Below are positions 1 through 9,056 of a DNA stretch of 64,000 nt, piece after piece. Source of the DNA: an uncultured Eubacteriales bacterium (GTDB lineage Bacteria; Bacillota; Clostridia; Monoglobales; Monoglobaceae); contig URAN01000002.1 of the NCBI GenBank assembly GCA_900545865.1, positions 1 through 64,000 on the forward strand, in the 5' to 3' direction. The notes below the pieces were generated by a model, which did no database searches, was not told the origin of the DNA, and worked only from the letters and a program-made list of their open reading frames with translations. The position numbers and the translations under genes are program-made. The first letter of the stretch is position 1, and every line of letters begins with the position of its first letter.

Positions 1-79
1 TCGGATTGCCGAGTATTTTAACACAGCGAAAGCGGAAATCAGCCTCTCAAAATCGTGGTTCGGATTATTTTCTTTCGGC
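1..79 (-). repeat. MITE-like element, one end (cut by window edge)
   Basis: This stretch is the reverse complement of 4801-4879 with only two mismatches in 79 bases. It ends in the same terminal sequence (CTTTCGGC) followed directly by TA, as in the full copy at 4801-5071. The rest of the element lies outside the window. The two copies are inverted and bracket murA, yycJ-like and ftsH. Confidence 0.85.
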
Positions 80-104
80 TAACGTGAAAGGAACTTTCAC
101 GTTA
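80..104. terminator. Perfect 11-bp inverted repeat
   Basis: The arms TAACGTGAAAG and CTTTCACGTTA pair perfectly around a GAA loop, directly beside the MITE end. No T-run follows on the + strand, so a terminator role is uncertain; it could be a protein site. From 105 to 355 I see only AT-rich sequence with no gene. Confidence 0.4.
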
Positions 105-355
105 ATATGTCCTCATTTACATATTATGCATACCAACGCAAAATGTTTTGGAATTATTTAAAGTCATTGTAACATACCTGTAACATCTGTGTGCTATAAT
201 AATATGTGAATATATCGAAATATGTTTTTATTATCGGAATATTCCCGAATAAAGACGCTGAACATTATTTATCCAATTTTATTATATTACAGCATGGTAT
301 ATCCTTTTAATTCTGTGATATACTGTGTATTTATGTACGCATTTTAAAAAATCGC

Positions 356-384
356 TTGCATTTGTTCGGATATTTTGATATAAT
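356..384 (+). promoter_or_regulatory. Sigma-A promoter of murA
   Basis: TTGCAT, a 17-base spacer and TATAAT preceded by TGA (extended -10). The predicted transcript starts near 391, leaving a leader of about 110 bases before murA. Confidence 0.7.
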
Positions 385-502
385 AATTATGTTTGGCATT
401 TATACCGAACACACTTAACGTAATTAAATTGCATAAAATATATTTATAAGGTTTATAACCTGTAAATATAAATTTAATATTTTATCGGCGGGAGCAGCTG
501 TT

Positions 503-1795
503 ATGGAAAAATTAGTTATACTCGGAGGAGCAAAGCTCAGCGGTGAGGTCGAAATCAGCGGCGCGAAAAATTCAGCCGTTGCTATTTTGGCGGCATCAAT
601 AATGGTCAAAGGCAAATGCCGTATCGATAACGTTCCGCACGTCAGTGATATTGACGTTCTGCTTGACATTATCAACGGTCTTGGCGGACAAGCAAAGTTT
701 GTTGAAAAAGGCGTGGTAGAGATTGACTGTACCAACCTTAATAAATACGAGGCCGATTGGGAGACCGTTCGGCGAATCAGGGCATCATCATATCTTATGG
801 GTGCTCTTCTCGGCAGATTCGGACACGCCAGGGTAGGAATGCCCGGCGGCTGTGATTTCGGTGTCAGACCTATTGACCAGCACATAAAAGGATTCAAAAT
901 TCTCGGCGCGGATGTCGAGGTTGACCACGGTATGGTTGACTTAAAGGCCGACAAGCTTGTCGGTGACAACGTATATCTCGATGTTGTATCGGTCGGTGCG
1001 ACAATCAATATTATGCTTGCCGCCGCTCTCGCAGAGGGCGTTACCGTTATCGAAAGCGCGGCAAAAGAGCCGCATATCGTTGATGTTGCCAACTTTTTGA
1101 ACTGTATGGGCGCAACCGTAAAGGGTGCCGGTACAGATGTTATAAAAATCCGCGGCGTATCGGAGCTTCACGGCGGCGAGTTCAGCGTTATCCCCGACCA
1201 GATTGAGGCAGGAACGTTTATGATTGCCGCGGCGGCAACGGGCGGCGATGTAACGATTACAAACATCATTCCAAAGCATATGGAATCGCTTAGCGCAAAG
1301 ATGGAGGAAATGGGCGTTATTATAGACGAATACGATGAGGCGATACGCGTACATACAGACGGTAAGCCCCTCAAATGCGCAAACGTAAAAACCCAGCCTT
1401 ATCCCGGGTTTCCCACCGACCTCCAACCACAGGTTCTCACATTGCTTACAACGGCAAAGGGAACAAGCCTTGTGACCGAGAACGTATGGGACAACCGCTT
1501 TAAATACGTTGACGAGCTCAACCGTATGGGCGCAAAAATAAGCGTTGACGGAAAAGTTGCGGCCGTTGAAGGTCGTTCAAAACTTATGGGCGCACCAGTT
1601 TACGCAACCGACCTGCGCGCAGGGGCGGCAATGGTTATTGCCGGACTTATGGCACAGGGCGTTACCGAAATTTATAACCTCAAATATATTGACAGAGGTT
1701 ATGAAAATCTTGAAGCAAAACTCAAGAGCCTCGGCGCACAAATCGCACGCCGAACCATTTCAACGTCAAAACCGAGCATTTCGGACGTTGGCTGA
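503..1795 (+). CDS. murA: UDP-N-acetylglucosamine 1-carboxyvinyltransferase
   Basis: MurA transfers enolpyruvate from PEP to UDP-GlcNAc, the first committed cytosolic step of peptidoglycan synthesis. The 430-residue product has the family's usual length and the inside-out alpha/beta barrel repeats of EPSP synthase relatives. Visible marks are K22 within SGAKNSA and the catalytic cysteine C117 in PGGCDFG, the residue alkylated by fosfomycin. ATG at 503 follows GGGAG by 8 bases. yycJ-like starts 29 bases downstream on the same strand, so the two are probably co-transcribed. Firmicutes often carry two murA paralogues; which one this is cannot be told here. Confidence 0.97.
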   Translation: MEKLVILGGAKLSGEVEISGAKNSAVAILAASIMVKGKCRIDNVPHVSDIDVLLDIINGLGGQAKFVEKGVVEIDCTNLNKYEADWETVRRIRASSYLMGALLGRFGHARVGMPGGCDFGVRPIDQHIKGFKILGADVEVDHGMVDLKADKLVGDNVYLDVVSVGATINIMLAAALAEGVTVIESAAKEPHIVDVANFLNCMGATVKGAGTDVIKIRGVSELHGGEFSVIPDQIEAGTFMIAAAATGGDVTITNIIPKHMESLSAKMEEMGVIIDEYDEAIRVHTDGKPLKCANVKTQPYPGFPTDLQPQVLTLLTTAKGTSLVTENVWDNRFKYVDELNRMGAKISVDGKVAAVEGRSKLMGAPVYATDLRAGAAMVIAGLMAQGVTEIYNLKYIDRGYENLEAKLKSLGAQIARRTISTSKPSISDVG

Positions 1796-1824
1796 TATTT
1801 AAAACATTGAACGGATGATACATT

Positions 1825-2610
1825 ATGGATATTCTCTCATTGCGAAGCGGAAGCCGCGGAAACGCATCTTTGGTTTCGGGCGGCAACACAAAATTACTTG
1901 TTGACTGCGGCGTAAGCGGAAAAAGCGTTACGTCCGCACTTGCCGATGTTGACGTATATCCCGAGGATATATCGGCAATAGCCGTAACACACGAACATAT
2001 CGACCATATCGCCGGAATCGGCGTTATGATGCGCAGGTATCACATTCCCGTTTGGGCAAACGCGGCAACATGGACGGCAATGGAGAACCAAGTCGGAAAA
2101 ATCGACAAATCACTTGTCAATATCTTTGACAATGATTCGTCTTTTGAAATAGGCGAAATAGGCGTTAAGCCTTTTTCGATTCCTCACGATGCCGCCGACC
2201 CCGTCGGATACAGTTTTATGTGCGGTGATGAAAAGGTTGCGGTTGCAACCGACATCGGCGAGTTAAAAAAAGACTTGTTTGAGGCAATCCGCGGCAGCAA
2301 GACCGTTCTTTTGGAATCAAATCACGATGTAAATATGCTTGAAATCGGCAAGTATCCGCCTCAGCTCAAACGCAGAATCCGCGGCAAGCTCGGACATCTT
2401 TCCAACGATGACGCCGGACGCGCCGCCGAATTTCTGGTACGGCTCGGCACAGAGCGGATTATACTCGGGCATTTAAGCGAAGAAAACAACTATCCCGAGC
2501 TTGCGCGTCAGACCGTAATTTGCGTCCTCAACGACGCAGGCATAAAATGCGGACGAGATGTGCTTTTGGGCGTTGCCCTGCCGCAACAAACCGTGTCGCT
2601 TTGCGGCTGA
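1825..2610 (+). CDS. MBL-fold metallohydrolase, YycJ/WalJ-like
   Basis: A 261-residue metallo-beta-lactamase-fold protein. The N-terminus (LRSGSRGNASLV) resembles YycJ/WalJ, and the metal motif is H56-x-H58-x-D60-H61; a second histidine cluster sits near the C-terminus (GHLSNDDA, GHLSEENN). In Bacillus WalJ belongs to the WalRK operon and has been linked to DNA processing and cell-wall coordination; here no walRK lies beside it and it follows murA. Substrate is not known from the sequence. A strong terminator follows at 2672. Confidence 0.85.
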   Translation: MDILSLRSGSRGNASLVSGGNTKLLVDCGVSGKSVTSALADVDVYPEDISAIAVTHEHIDHIAGIGVMMRRYHIPVWANAATWTAMENQVGKIDKSLVNIFDNDSSFEIGEIGVKPFSIPHDAADPVGYSFMCGDEKVAVATDIGELKKDLFEAIRGSKTVLLESNHDVNMLEIGKYPPQLKRRIRGKLGHLSNDDAGRAAEFLVRLGTERIILGHLSEENNYPELARQTVICVLNDAGIKCGRDVLLGVALPQQTVSLCG

Positions 2611-2671
2611 TTTGCTTATATTGCGGCAAACTTTGAGACATTCTCGCACTATTGAATACCTATGACGAATT

Positions 2672-2730
2672 AAGTCGGAAATCAATTTTTAACATTATGT
2701 TAAAAATTTGGATTTCGGCTTGTTTTTTTT
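2672..2730 (+). terminator. Rho-independent terminator after yycJ-like gene
   Basis: Long imperfect hairpin: AAGTCGGAAATC plus AATTTTTAAC pairs with GTTAAAAATT plus GATTTCGGCTT, followed by eight or more T. The T-run doubles as part of the ftsH -35 region. Confidence 0.8.
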
Positions 2731-2748
2731 GCGCAGTTATGATATACT
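2720..2748 (+). promoter_or_regulatory. Putative ftsH promoter
   Basis: TTGTTT, 17 bases, TATACT with TGA just before the -10. The -35 overlaps the T-run of the previous terminator. The leader to ftsH is about 110 bases. Confidence 0.5.
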
Positions 2749-2863
2749 AATTTAGAATGTACTGTTTTGCGTTCTGCGTATTTTATTTGAATTTTTCCGG
2801 CGCGGCGCAAAAATTTATGTGAATACATATACTTTGTATATGTAATATATAGGAGGACACAAA

Positions 2864-4744
2864 GTGAAGCGTACTTTTAGAAGCATAGCCTTTTATCTGG
2901 CGATGATTGCGGTAATCGTTGCGATTTATTCGTTCACATCGGGTACGGGGCAAAAGGAACAAAAAAGCATATATTCGGACCTTATCATAAAGATTCAGCA
3001 AGGCGATGTTGCTGAACTTTCGGTGGTCGATAATATTGCAACCGTCAAGTTAAACGACGGCACATCAATGGAGGTCGAGGTGCCGAGTTATTACACTCTG
3101 AAAGAAGATGCCGGAACGGCAATGCAAGACCAGATTTCAGAGGGAAAGCTCAAAGTCGAAACACCTCTGCCGTACAGTCCGCCGTGGTGGCTGACCCTTT
3201 TACCGTCACTCGGACTTTTGGTGATATTCATTATATTTTGGTTTGCGTTTATGCGCCAGGCAGGCGGCGGAAGCGGCCCGGGGGGTATGATGAATTTCGG
3301 CAAGAGCAAAGCAAGGGTTTCAAGCGATGGCAAAACAAACAAGACATTTGCGGATGTTGCCGGTGAGGATGAAGAAAAGGCAGAGCTTGCCGAAATCGTT
3401 GACTTTTTAAAAACGCCCGACAAGTTCAGGCGTTTGGGCGCAAGAATCCCGAAAGGCGTTCTGCTTGTCGGTCCTCCGGGAACAGGTAAGACCTTGCTCG
3501 CAAAAGCGGTTGCCGGCGAAGCAGGTGTTCCGTTTTTCTCGATTTCGGGTTCGGATTTTGTTGAAATGTTTGTCGGCGTGGGTGCGTCACGTGTGCGTGA
3601 CCTCTTTGACACCGCAAAAAAACAATCTCCGTGTATTATATTTATTGATGAAATCGATGCGGTCGGACGTCACAGGGGCGCAGGTCTCGGCGGCGGTCAC
3701 GATGAACGCGAACAGACCTTGAACCAACTTTTGGTTGAGATGGACGGATTCGGCGTAAACGAAGGCGTTATTATAATCGCGGCAACAAACCGCCCCGATA
3801 TTCTCGACCCCGCGCTTTTGCGCCCGGGACGTTTTGACCGTCAGGTTGTCGTTGACGCGCCCGATGTAAAGGGTCGTGAAGAGATTCTTAAAGTTCACTC
3901 AAATGGCAAGCCGCTTGCGGCTGATGTTGATTTGTCGGTTATTGCAAAAACAACAATCGGCTTTTCGGGGGCAGACCTCGAAAATCTTATGAACGAAGCG
4001 GCTCTTGCCGCCGCACGCAAAGGCGCGCGAGAGATTAGTATGTTTGACATCGAAGATTCAATTATGAAGGTCGTTGCAGGTCCCGAAAAGAAGTCGCGCA
4101 AGGTAACAGAACGCGAAAGACGGCTTACCGCCTTTCACGAGGCAGGTCACGCAGTCGTTTCAAAGCTGCTGCCGACCCAGGACAGAGTTCATCAGGTATC
4201 AATAATTCCTCGCGGAAGAGCCGGCGGATATACGCTTTCTCTGCCTAAAGATGACACGTTCTTTAACTCAAAAACAGAGATGCTCGAAGAAATCGTTTCT
4301 CTGCTCGGCGGACGTGTTGCCGAACAGCTTTTCCTCGGTGACATAAGCACCGGCGCTTCAAATGACATCGAACGCGCAACGAATATCGCAAAATCGATGG
4401 TTACTAAATACGGTATGAGCGAACGACTCGGCGCACGCACATTCGGCGACCAGAATAACGAAGTTTTCATCGGCTTGGACTATGGTCACACCGTTGATTA
4501 CAGCCAGGAAACCGCCGCCATTATTGATGAAGAAATTCACAAAATCATCGATGAGTGCTATAAGCGTTGTACCGATATTTTGAATTCGCACAGAGAAAGT
4601 CTTACAAAGGTTGCGGAGCTTCTTCTTGAAAAGGAAAAAATCGAGGGCGAAGAATTTGATGCATTGTTTGCCGCAGATTCCAAGGATTCAGAGAATCCGA
4701 CCGAGAATGCGGACAATACAGATACTGATAATTCCATTGAATAA
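2864..4744 (+). CDS. ftsH: ATP-dependent zinc metalloprotease FtsH
   Basis: Membrane-anchored AAA+ hexameric protease that degrades damaged membrane proteins and selected regulators. There are two transmembrane segments (about residues 8-24 and 108-130) with an extracytoplasmic domain between them. The AAA module carries Walker A GPPGTGKT (203-210), Walker B IIFIDEIDA (258-266) and the second region of homology (RPGRFDR, about 320-326). The zinc site is HEAGH at 425-429. The start is GTG at 2864 with AGGAGG at 2851. The C-terminal tail is acidic and low in complexity (Asn/Asp/Thr), as is common. Length 626 is normal. Confidence 0.98.
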   Translation: MKRTFRSIAFYLAMIAVIVAIYSFTSGTGQKEQKSIYSDLIIKIQQGDVAELSVVDNIATVKLNDGTSMEVEVPSYYTLKEDAGTAMQDQISEGKLKVETPLPYSPPWWLTLLPSLGLLVIFIIFWFAFMRQAGGGSGPGGMMNFGKSKARVSSDGKTNKTFADVAGEDEEKAELAEIVDFLKTPDKFRRLGARIPKGVLLVGPPGTGKTLLAKAVAGEAGVPFFSISGSDFVEMFVGVGASRVRDLFDTAKKQSPCIIFIDEIDAVGRHRGAGLGGGHDEREQTLNQLLVEMDGFGVNEGVIIIAATNRPDILDPALLRPGRFDRQVVVDAPDVKGREEILKVHSNGKPLAADVDLSVIAKTTIGFSGADLENLMNEAALAAARKGAREISMFDIEDSIMKVVAGPEKKSRKVTERERRLTAFHEAGHAVVSKLLPTQDRVHQVSIIPRGRAGGYTLSLPKDDTFFNSKTEMLEEIVSLLGGRVAEQLFLGDISTGASNDIERATNIAKSMVTKYGMSERLGARTFGDQNNEVFIGLDYGHTVDYSQETAAIIDEEIHKIIDECYKRCTDILNSHRESLTKVAELLLEKEKIEGEEFDALFAADSKDSENPTENADNTDTDNSIE

Positions 4745-4765
4745 TTTAGTTATATGCTTAAATCT

Positions 4766-4800
4766 GCGGCGAGCCGATACTGCGGTTCGCCGCTTGTTTA
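4766..4800 (+). terminator. Terminator after ftsH
   Basis: GCGGCGAGCC pairs with GGTTCGCCGC (one G-U) around an 8-base loop, followed by TTGTTTA. The MITE-like element begins immediately after it. Confidence 0.7.
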
Positions 4801-5071
4801 GCCGAAAGAGAATAATCCGAACCCCGATTTTGAGAGGCTGATTTCCGCTTTCGCTGTGTTAAAATACTCGGCAATCCGACAGGATTACCTGCGTTTTTGC
4901 CTTGCGCAACCAAAAATCCGCTCTCTCAAAATTCTACGACCTGAAAAAGATAGAATTTTGAGCAGATTTTGGTGCGGAAGATGCAGCAAGGCTGGTGCCT
5001 TGCAAAGATGACAATCCAAAAGATGCCGAAATTATGCCTTTTCAAGCGGATTCGGGTTACTCTCTTTCGGC
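4801..5071. mobile_element. MITE-like element, complete copy (271 bp)
   Basis: The ends are imperfect inverted repeats: GCCGAAAGAGAATAATCCGAA on the left, and on the right a sequence whose complement begins GCCGAAAGAGAGTAACCCGAA (two differences). Both sides are flanked by TA (4799-4800 and 5072-5073), which fits the TA target duplication of IS630/Tc1-mariner elements. Inside is a perfect 12-bp inverted repeat, CTCAAAATTCTA (4925-4936) with its complement at 4951-4962. There is no credible ORF, so it would need a transposase supplied in trans. It sits 26 bases upstream of ispE. Confidence 0.75.
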
Positions 5072-5097
5072 TATGAAGAGAATATGAGGAAAATAAT

Positions 5098-5955
5098 ATG
5101 AACGAAAAAACAATTACTATACCCTGTCGGGCAAAAATCAATCTTTCGCTTGACGTTATTCGCCGCCGCAGTGACGGCTATCACGATGTTGAACTGATTT
5201 TTGCCGAAACCGCCCTGTCGGACACGCTCACCGTAACGCTTTATAAAAGCAGCTCCGAGCGCGCCGCCGTCACTCTGTTTTGCGATGACCCGACTCTGCC
5301 GACCGACAGCGGTAACATCGCATATCGCGCCGCCCGTGCAATTTTGAACGAAACGAATACGGATTATTGCGCCGAAATAACGCTGAAGAAACAAATTCCT
5401 CACGGCGCAGGACTCGGCGGCGGCAGCGCCGATGCGGCAGGGGTCTTAAACGGAATAAACTCTATACTTAAAAATCCCGTTGACCGTAGGCGGCTTTTGG
5501 AAATAGGCATGGCGCTCGGCGCAGACGTACCGTTTTGTCTCATCGGCGGATGCGCTTTCGCCGAGGGAATAGGCGAAATACTGACTCCGCTTCCGACGCC
5601 CGATTTTTCGTATGTCATCGTCAAGCCCGAACAATCGATTTCGACCGCATATGTGTATCAAAATCTTGATTTGCACAACCGCCCCGAAAATCTTTCTGTC
5701 CGCACTGTTGCCGAGGGCATACGCCGCGGCGACAAAAATATGATTATATCCGCATCGGGAAACATAATGGAATCCGTCACCGCAGCAGAAGTCCCTGTCA
5801 TCAATGATATAAAACGTGCGCTTATCAAAAACGGTGCCGATTTTTCCCATATGAGCGGCAGCGGCACAGCGGTTTTCGGCGCTTTTTCGGATATGACAAC
5901 CGCCGAAAAAGCAGCTCGCAATATGCACGATTTCGGACAGGTATATATAGGATAA
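5098..5955 (+). CDS. ispE: 4-diphosphocytidyl-2-C-methyl-D-erythritol kinase
   Basis: GHMP-family kinase that phosphorylates CDP-methylerythritol in the MEP route to isoprenoid precursors. The 285-residue protein has the N-terminal AKINLSLDV substrate-binding strand (catalytic-type lysine K13), the phosphate loop GLGGGSADAA (105-114) and the C-terminal GHMP segment around MSGSGTAVFG. ATG at 5098 follows GAGGAAA. Its upstream region is almost entirely the MITE-like element, so its promoter may lie inside that element or further upstream. A VIT-like gene starts 27 bases downstream. Confidence 0.95.
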   Translation: MNEKTITIPCRAKINLSLDVIRRRSDGYHDVELIFAETALSDTLTVTLYKSSSERAAVTLFCDDPTLPTDSGNIAYRAARAILNETNTDYCAEITLKKQIPHGAGLGGGSADAAGVLNGINSILKNPVDRRRLLEIGMALGADVPFCLIGGCAFAEGIGEILTPLPTPDFSYVIVKPEQSISTAYVYQNLDLHNRPENLSVRTVAEGIRRGDKNMIISASGNIMESVTAAEVPVINDIKRALIKNGADFSHMSGSGTAVFGAFSDMTTAEKAARNMHDFGQVYIG

Positions 5956-5982
5956 ATCATTTTATTAAAGGATTTGACAACA

Positions 5983-7452
5983 ATGAACTTATTAAAGAAA
6001 ATTACCGTCAGCGGAGATATATTTTATGAATACGCATATCTCTCGTTTGAATTTTATTTTGAGAACCGAAATATCAGTATGGAAAGTCAATATACTTTCC
6101 GTTTGCCGTCTGACTCGTGTATTTCAAATATAATGATTGGCATAAATCGCGATAACGATTCTCAAACCGAAATAATACAGCCGAAAATTGTTGCCGCAAC
6201 ACATCTTTGCGGACTTAAAAACCTGACCGACCTTGCGTGCCTGACGCGCTTGTCGGATGATACTTATTCTATAAAAATTGCAAGTCCCGTCAAGGAATGC
6301 CGACTTGTTTTAAACGTATATACTCCGCTCGGACTTTTCAGTGAAAAGCAAGGTCTTGATATTCCTTTGACCATATCCGAATCATCCGTGCCGATTAAAA
6401 CCAATCTTGATATAACCGTTCACGGTGCGGCAATAACTGAGGTCTTTTCGCCATCGCATAACATTTTGTGCCGTGAAACCGAACGTGGAACTTTAATCGA
6501 ATTGAATAACATATCTTCAAGTGACGATTTAGAAATAGAAATAAACGCCCGTCAGCGTATCAATTCAGCCATTGCGGCAACCGACGGATTGCGCGGCGAA
6601 ATACTGTGTCATATCTTTCCCTCAGACAAATTCTTAGCCGAAACAGATGCGGATAAAATAAAACATACGGAAGTCCTTTCGGCATTCGGAAAGGGTATGA
6701 TAATAAAATATCCCGAGCATATCAATGATTCGTTTGATGTTATCTTTGAACTTCGCGGTCCACGCCCTCAAACAGAATTTCAAATCCGCTGCGGCAACAC
6801 TTGTGAAACCGTCAGAATAGAAAAATTTCAAATCTATAACCGCTTTGCGCCCATTAGGCTTTTGTACGCCGAAAAACTTTGCGCCGAGCTGGCTCAAACG
6901 CTTGACAGCTGTCGACCCGATGAGGTTCGTACAATAAAACGCAAAATAGAGAAAATCGGCATAAAATACTCCGTGCTGAATACCGAAACGGCATTTATTG
7001 CCGACCTCGGCAACAGCAAATACGGTCTGGTGCGCACGGATTCGGCGAAACCCGAGAACATCTCACGCTTTCGCGACAGCCGTTCGGATGCGCTCGCCGT
7101 TATTACAGACCGCGGCTTGCTCAATATGTACGCACACAGCCTTATTACGCTTATGCACGGTGACGGCGCAATATGCCTGAGCGATGAGTATAACGCGGAT
7201 GAGCGAAAGCTGCAAACTCTGCTTGCCGTTTTGGCGCTGATTGCCGCAGATATGATTGACCCAAACGGCGAATTTGTCCGCGCCGCAAAAACATATATCG
7301 GGGGCGCAAAAATCCGCGGTCTCGGATTCACCCCAAACAGCGGAACGGCAATCGTTATGCTCAAAAGCTTTATTGTGTCAAGCCCCGACACAACGGTCGG
7401 CTCACCCGAATTCTATTCGGCTGTAAAACAACTCTGTAATTCGAACACATAA
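5983..7452 (+). CDS. VIT-domain-like protein, function unknown
   Basis: I do not recognise a named family with certainty. The first 130 residues (strands with FEFYFENRN, YTFRLPSDSCISN, then a VNVYTPLG segment) resemble a VIT domain, which normally precedes a VWA domain. Here no MIDAS (DxSxS) motif is visible. The middle and C-terminus (two-helix stretch near CRPDEVRTIKRKIEKIGIKYSVLNTETAF) resemble the region after VWA in VIT-VWA proteins. No signal peptide or membrane span is seen, so it is probably cytosolic. ATG at 5983 is preferred over TTG at 5974, because AAGGA at 5968 would touch the TTG but lies 10 bases from the ATG. Probably co-transcribed with ispE. Confidence 0.6.
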   Translation: MNLLKKITVSGDIFYEYAYLSFEFYFENRNISMESQYTFRLPSDSCISNIMIGINRDNDSQTEIIQPKIVAATHLCGLKNLTDLACLTRLSDDTYSIKIASPVKECRLVLNVYTPLGLFSEKQGLDIPLTISESSVPIKTNLDITVHGAAITEVFSPSHNILCRETERGTLIELNNISSSDDLEIEINARQRINSAIAATDGLRGEILCHIFPSDKFLAETDADKIKHTEVLSAFGKGMIIKYPEHINDSFDVIFELRGPRPQTEFQIRCGNTCETVRIEKFQIYNRFAPIRLLYAEKLCAELAQTLDSCRPDEVRTIKRKIEKIGIKYSVLNTETAFIADLGNSKYGLVRTDSAKPENISRFRDSRSDALAVITDRGLLNMYAHSLITLMHGDGAICLSDEYNADERKLQTLLAVLALIAADMIDPNGEFVRAAKTYIGGAKIRGLGFTPNSGTAIVMLKSFIVSSPDTTVGSPEFYSAVKQLCNSNT

Positions 7453-7455
7453 AAA

Positions 7456-7485
7456 TCCCCCTGTGCGGCACGCCGCACAGGGGGA
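7456..7485. terminator. Hairpin terminator, first of a near-identical pair
   Basis: TCCCCCTGTGCGGC pairs perfectly with GCCGCACAGGGGGA. It sits between the convergent ends of the VIT-like gene and the TIR gene. The same hairpin recurs at 11214-11245 with one base pair swapped in a compensating way. Both copies are preceded by the bases ACACATAAA. Confidence 0.85.
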
Positions 7486-7517
7486 TATGTCATTTAGCTT
7501 CATATCTTATCAACATT

Positions 7518-8987
7518 TTATTTTGCAGCAATAAAAACAAGTAGAGAAAATATAATTAAGAGAAATATCCCCCATACTATGGTTACAACCCTTTCGTCTC
7601 TGACTATTTGTTTCTTCATTTCTCTACATTCATTAGCAAGAGAACCGGAATCTCTATAACCTTTAAGTTCTCCAAAAATCTTTTCTGCCGCCGTAATTTC
7701 ATCAATAGATCTACTTTTCATACGATTAACTGCGTTTTTATACTTTTCATCGATTATTCTATCTAAAACCGAATTTGTGTATGACTTCATTTCATCACGC
7801 AAAGCATCATCACAATATCTCATTATTTTTTGATAATTATTATTATTATATTTAAATGGCTCATTCACCGTTGCCAAATTCTCACGCTTGTTTACCTTTA
7901 AGTCTATCATCAGCTTTCCGAGATACGCCTCTGCACATTCCGGATTTTGATTCAAAATCCTTTCGAGTAATTCATCGGCTTTTTGCCATTCCGCATCTTC
8001 AAGCAACATAAATGCCCGTTTCAAAATAATTTCGGAATTAAATGTTTCTGCGGTATTATTTACAACAGTAACAGACGGTTGCGGCTTTTCCTTTTTCAAT
8101 ACCTTTTCTATTCCTCTTATTAAGTCTTGAACAAAGCCGATTTTGCTCATATCCTGACTTTGGAACATAGAAAGCTCATCGGGCAGGTCATATGCATCCA
8201 TATCGCGATAGCACGGAATAATCATTTTTGACTTGTCTTTTTTCATCAAGTCCAAAAATCTTGCCCATTCGTTTTTGACCCATACCGCATTAAAATAATC
8301 CTTATCCGTTCCGATAACAAGCATTACCTTTGCCGAATTTAACGCCGAAAATATGTACGGTTCGTATTCCGTTCCGAGTTTGTCCTCTAAAGTTATACGA
8401 CTGAAAAACACCTTATATCCGTCATTCGTCAGCTGATAATATATGTCCTGTGCAAGTGTTGAATCGATTGTACGCCTGCCGCTGTTGTCCGTTTCTTTAT
8501 AACAGATAAAAATATCATACGGCAATTCATTATTCGCTATCGAAAGAATATTCTTTTGTATCTCGGCGATTGCCTCTGCCTCTTTTTCATAAATGGCTTT
8601 CACCGAATTATCCTCGGCATACTCGACCGCCTGTTTATAATCAAAGTCCGATAAAACCGACTCGTTTTGCACCCTGTGACAGGTCGGAACACGCTTGTGC
8701 GTACTCGGGTCTTTGACATACTCGATTCCGTATCTCGAAAGAACACAGCCCCAGTGCGCCTCCGAGTTTTTGTTATCCTCTGACAAAATGCTCTCATATG
8801 CGGCAAGAGCCTTGTCAAATTCGTTTTGTAATCTGAAATGGTTTGCTCTGTCGAACAGATTCATTATCCGTTCATCATTTACATTCGGAATCGTCATTGT
8901 GCTGCCGCAGCTGTCGCACACGCCTATATTTTGATTCTCGGTAATCTCAATATTACCGCCGCACATCTTACACTTTAATACTGCCAT
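7518..8987 (-). CDS. TIR-domain protein with zinc ribbon, TPR-like repeats and a C-terminal membrane anchor
   Basis: 489 residues. In order: a zinc ribbon (C6xxC9 and C24xxC27); a TPR-like helical pair (about 40-90); a TIR domain beginning YDIFICYKETD (157) and running to about 290; a second TPR-like region (about 318-360); helical sequence; and one transmembrane helix at 467-487. E240 in WVKNEW sits where the catalytic glutamate of NAD-cleaving TIR domains is expected. TIR proteins with this N-terminus are, from memory, common in gut Clostridia, but their role is not established. It is the last gene of the SPFH-led operon, 69 bases after the membrane protein; ATG follows GGAGG. Defence or stress signalling is inference. 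Confidence 0.85.
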   Translation of the reverse strand: MAVLKCKMCGGNIEITENQNIGVCDSCGSTMTIPNVNDERIMNLFDRANHFRLQNEFDKALAAYESILSEDNKNSEAHWGCVLSRYGIEYVKDPSTHKRVPTCHRVQNESVLSDFDYKQAVEYAEDNSVKAIYEKEAEAIAEIQKNILSIANNELPYDIFICYKETDNSGRRTIDSTLAQDIYYQLTNDGYKVFFSRITLEDKLGTEYEPYIFSALNSAKVMLVIGTDKDYFNAVWVKNEWARFLDLMKKDKSKMIIPCYRDMDAYDLPDELSMFQSQDMSKIGFVQDLIRGIEKVLKKEKPQPSVTVVNNTAETFNSEIILKRAFMLLEDAEWQKADELLERILNQNPECAEAYLGKLMIDLKVNKRENLATVNEPFKYNNNNYQKIMRYCDDALRDEMKSYTNSVLDRIIDEKYKNAVNRMKSRSIDEITAAEKIFGELKGYRDSGSLANECREMKKQIVRDERVVTIVWGIFLLIIFSLLVFIAAK

Positions 8988-9056
8988 TTGTTTTTTCCTC
9001 CGTATAACACATATAAATTTCCCTGTTCATCACCGCCAACAATCGGCGAGGGGTTA

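Noticed and set aside
80..104. Possible parS or Noc site at the ACGTGAAAG/CTTTCACGT palindrome
   Set aside because: Shares only the CACG/CGTG flavour; arms and spacing differ from both the parS and Noc consensus sites.
168..184. 17-base match TTGTAACATACCTGTAA at 168 and again at 16703
   Set aside because: Too short and AT-rich to separate from chance; no shared context.
424..1092. 222-residue minus-strand frame opposite murA
   Set aside because: Shadow of murA in the opposite strand; low-complexity Ser/Thr/Ile sequence and no ribosome site.
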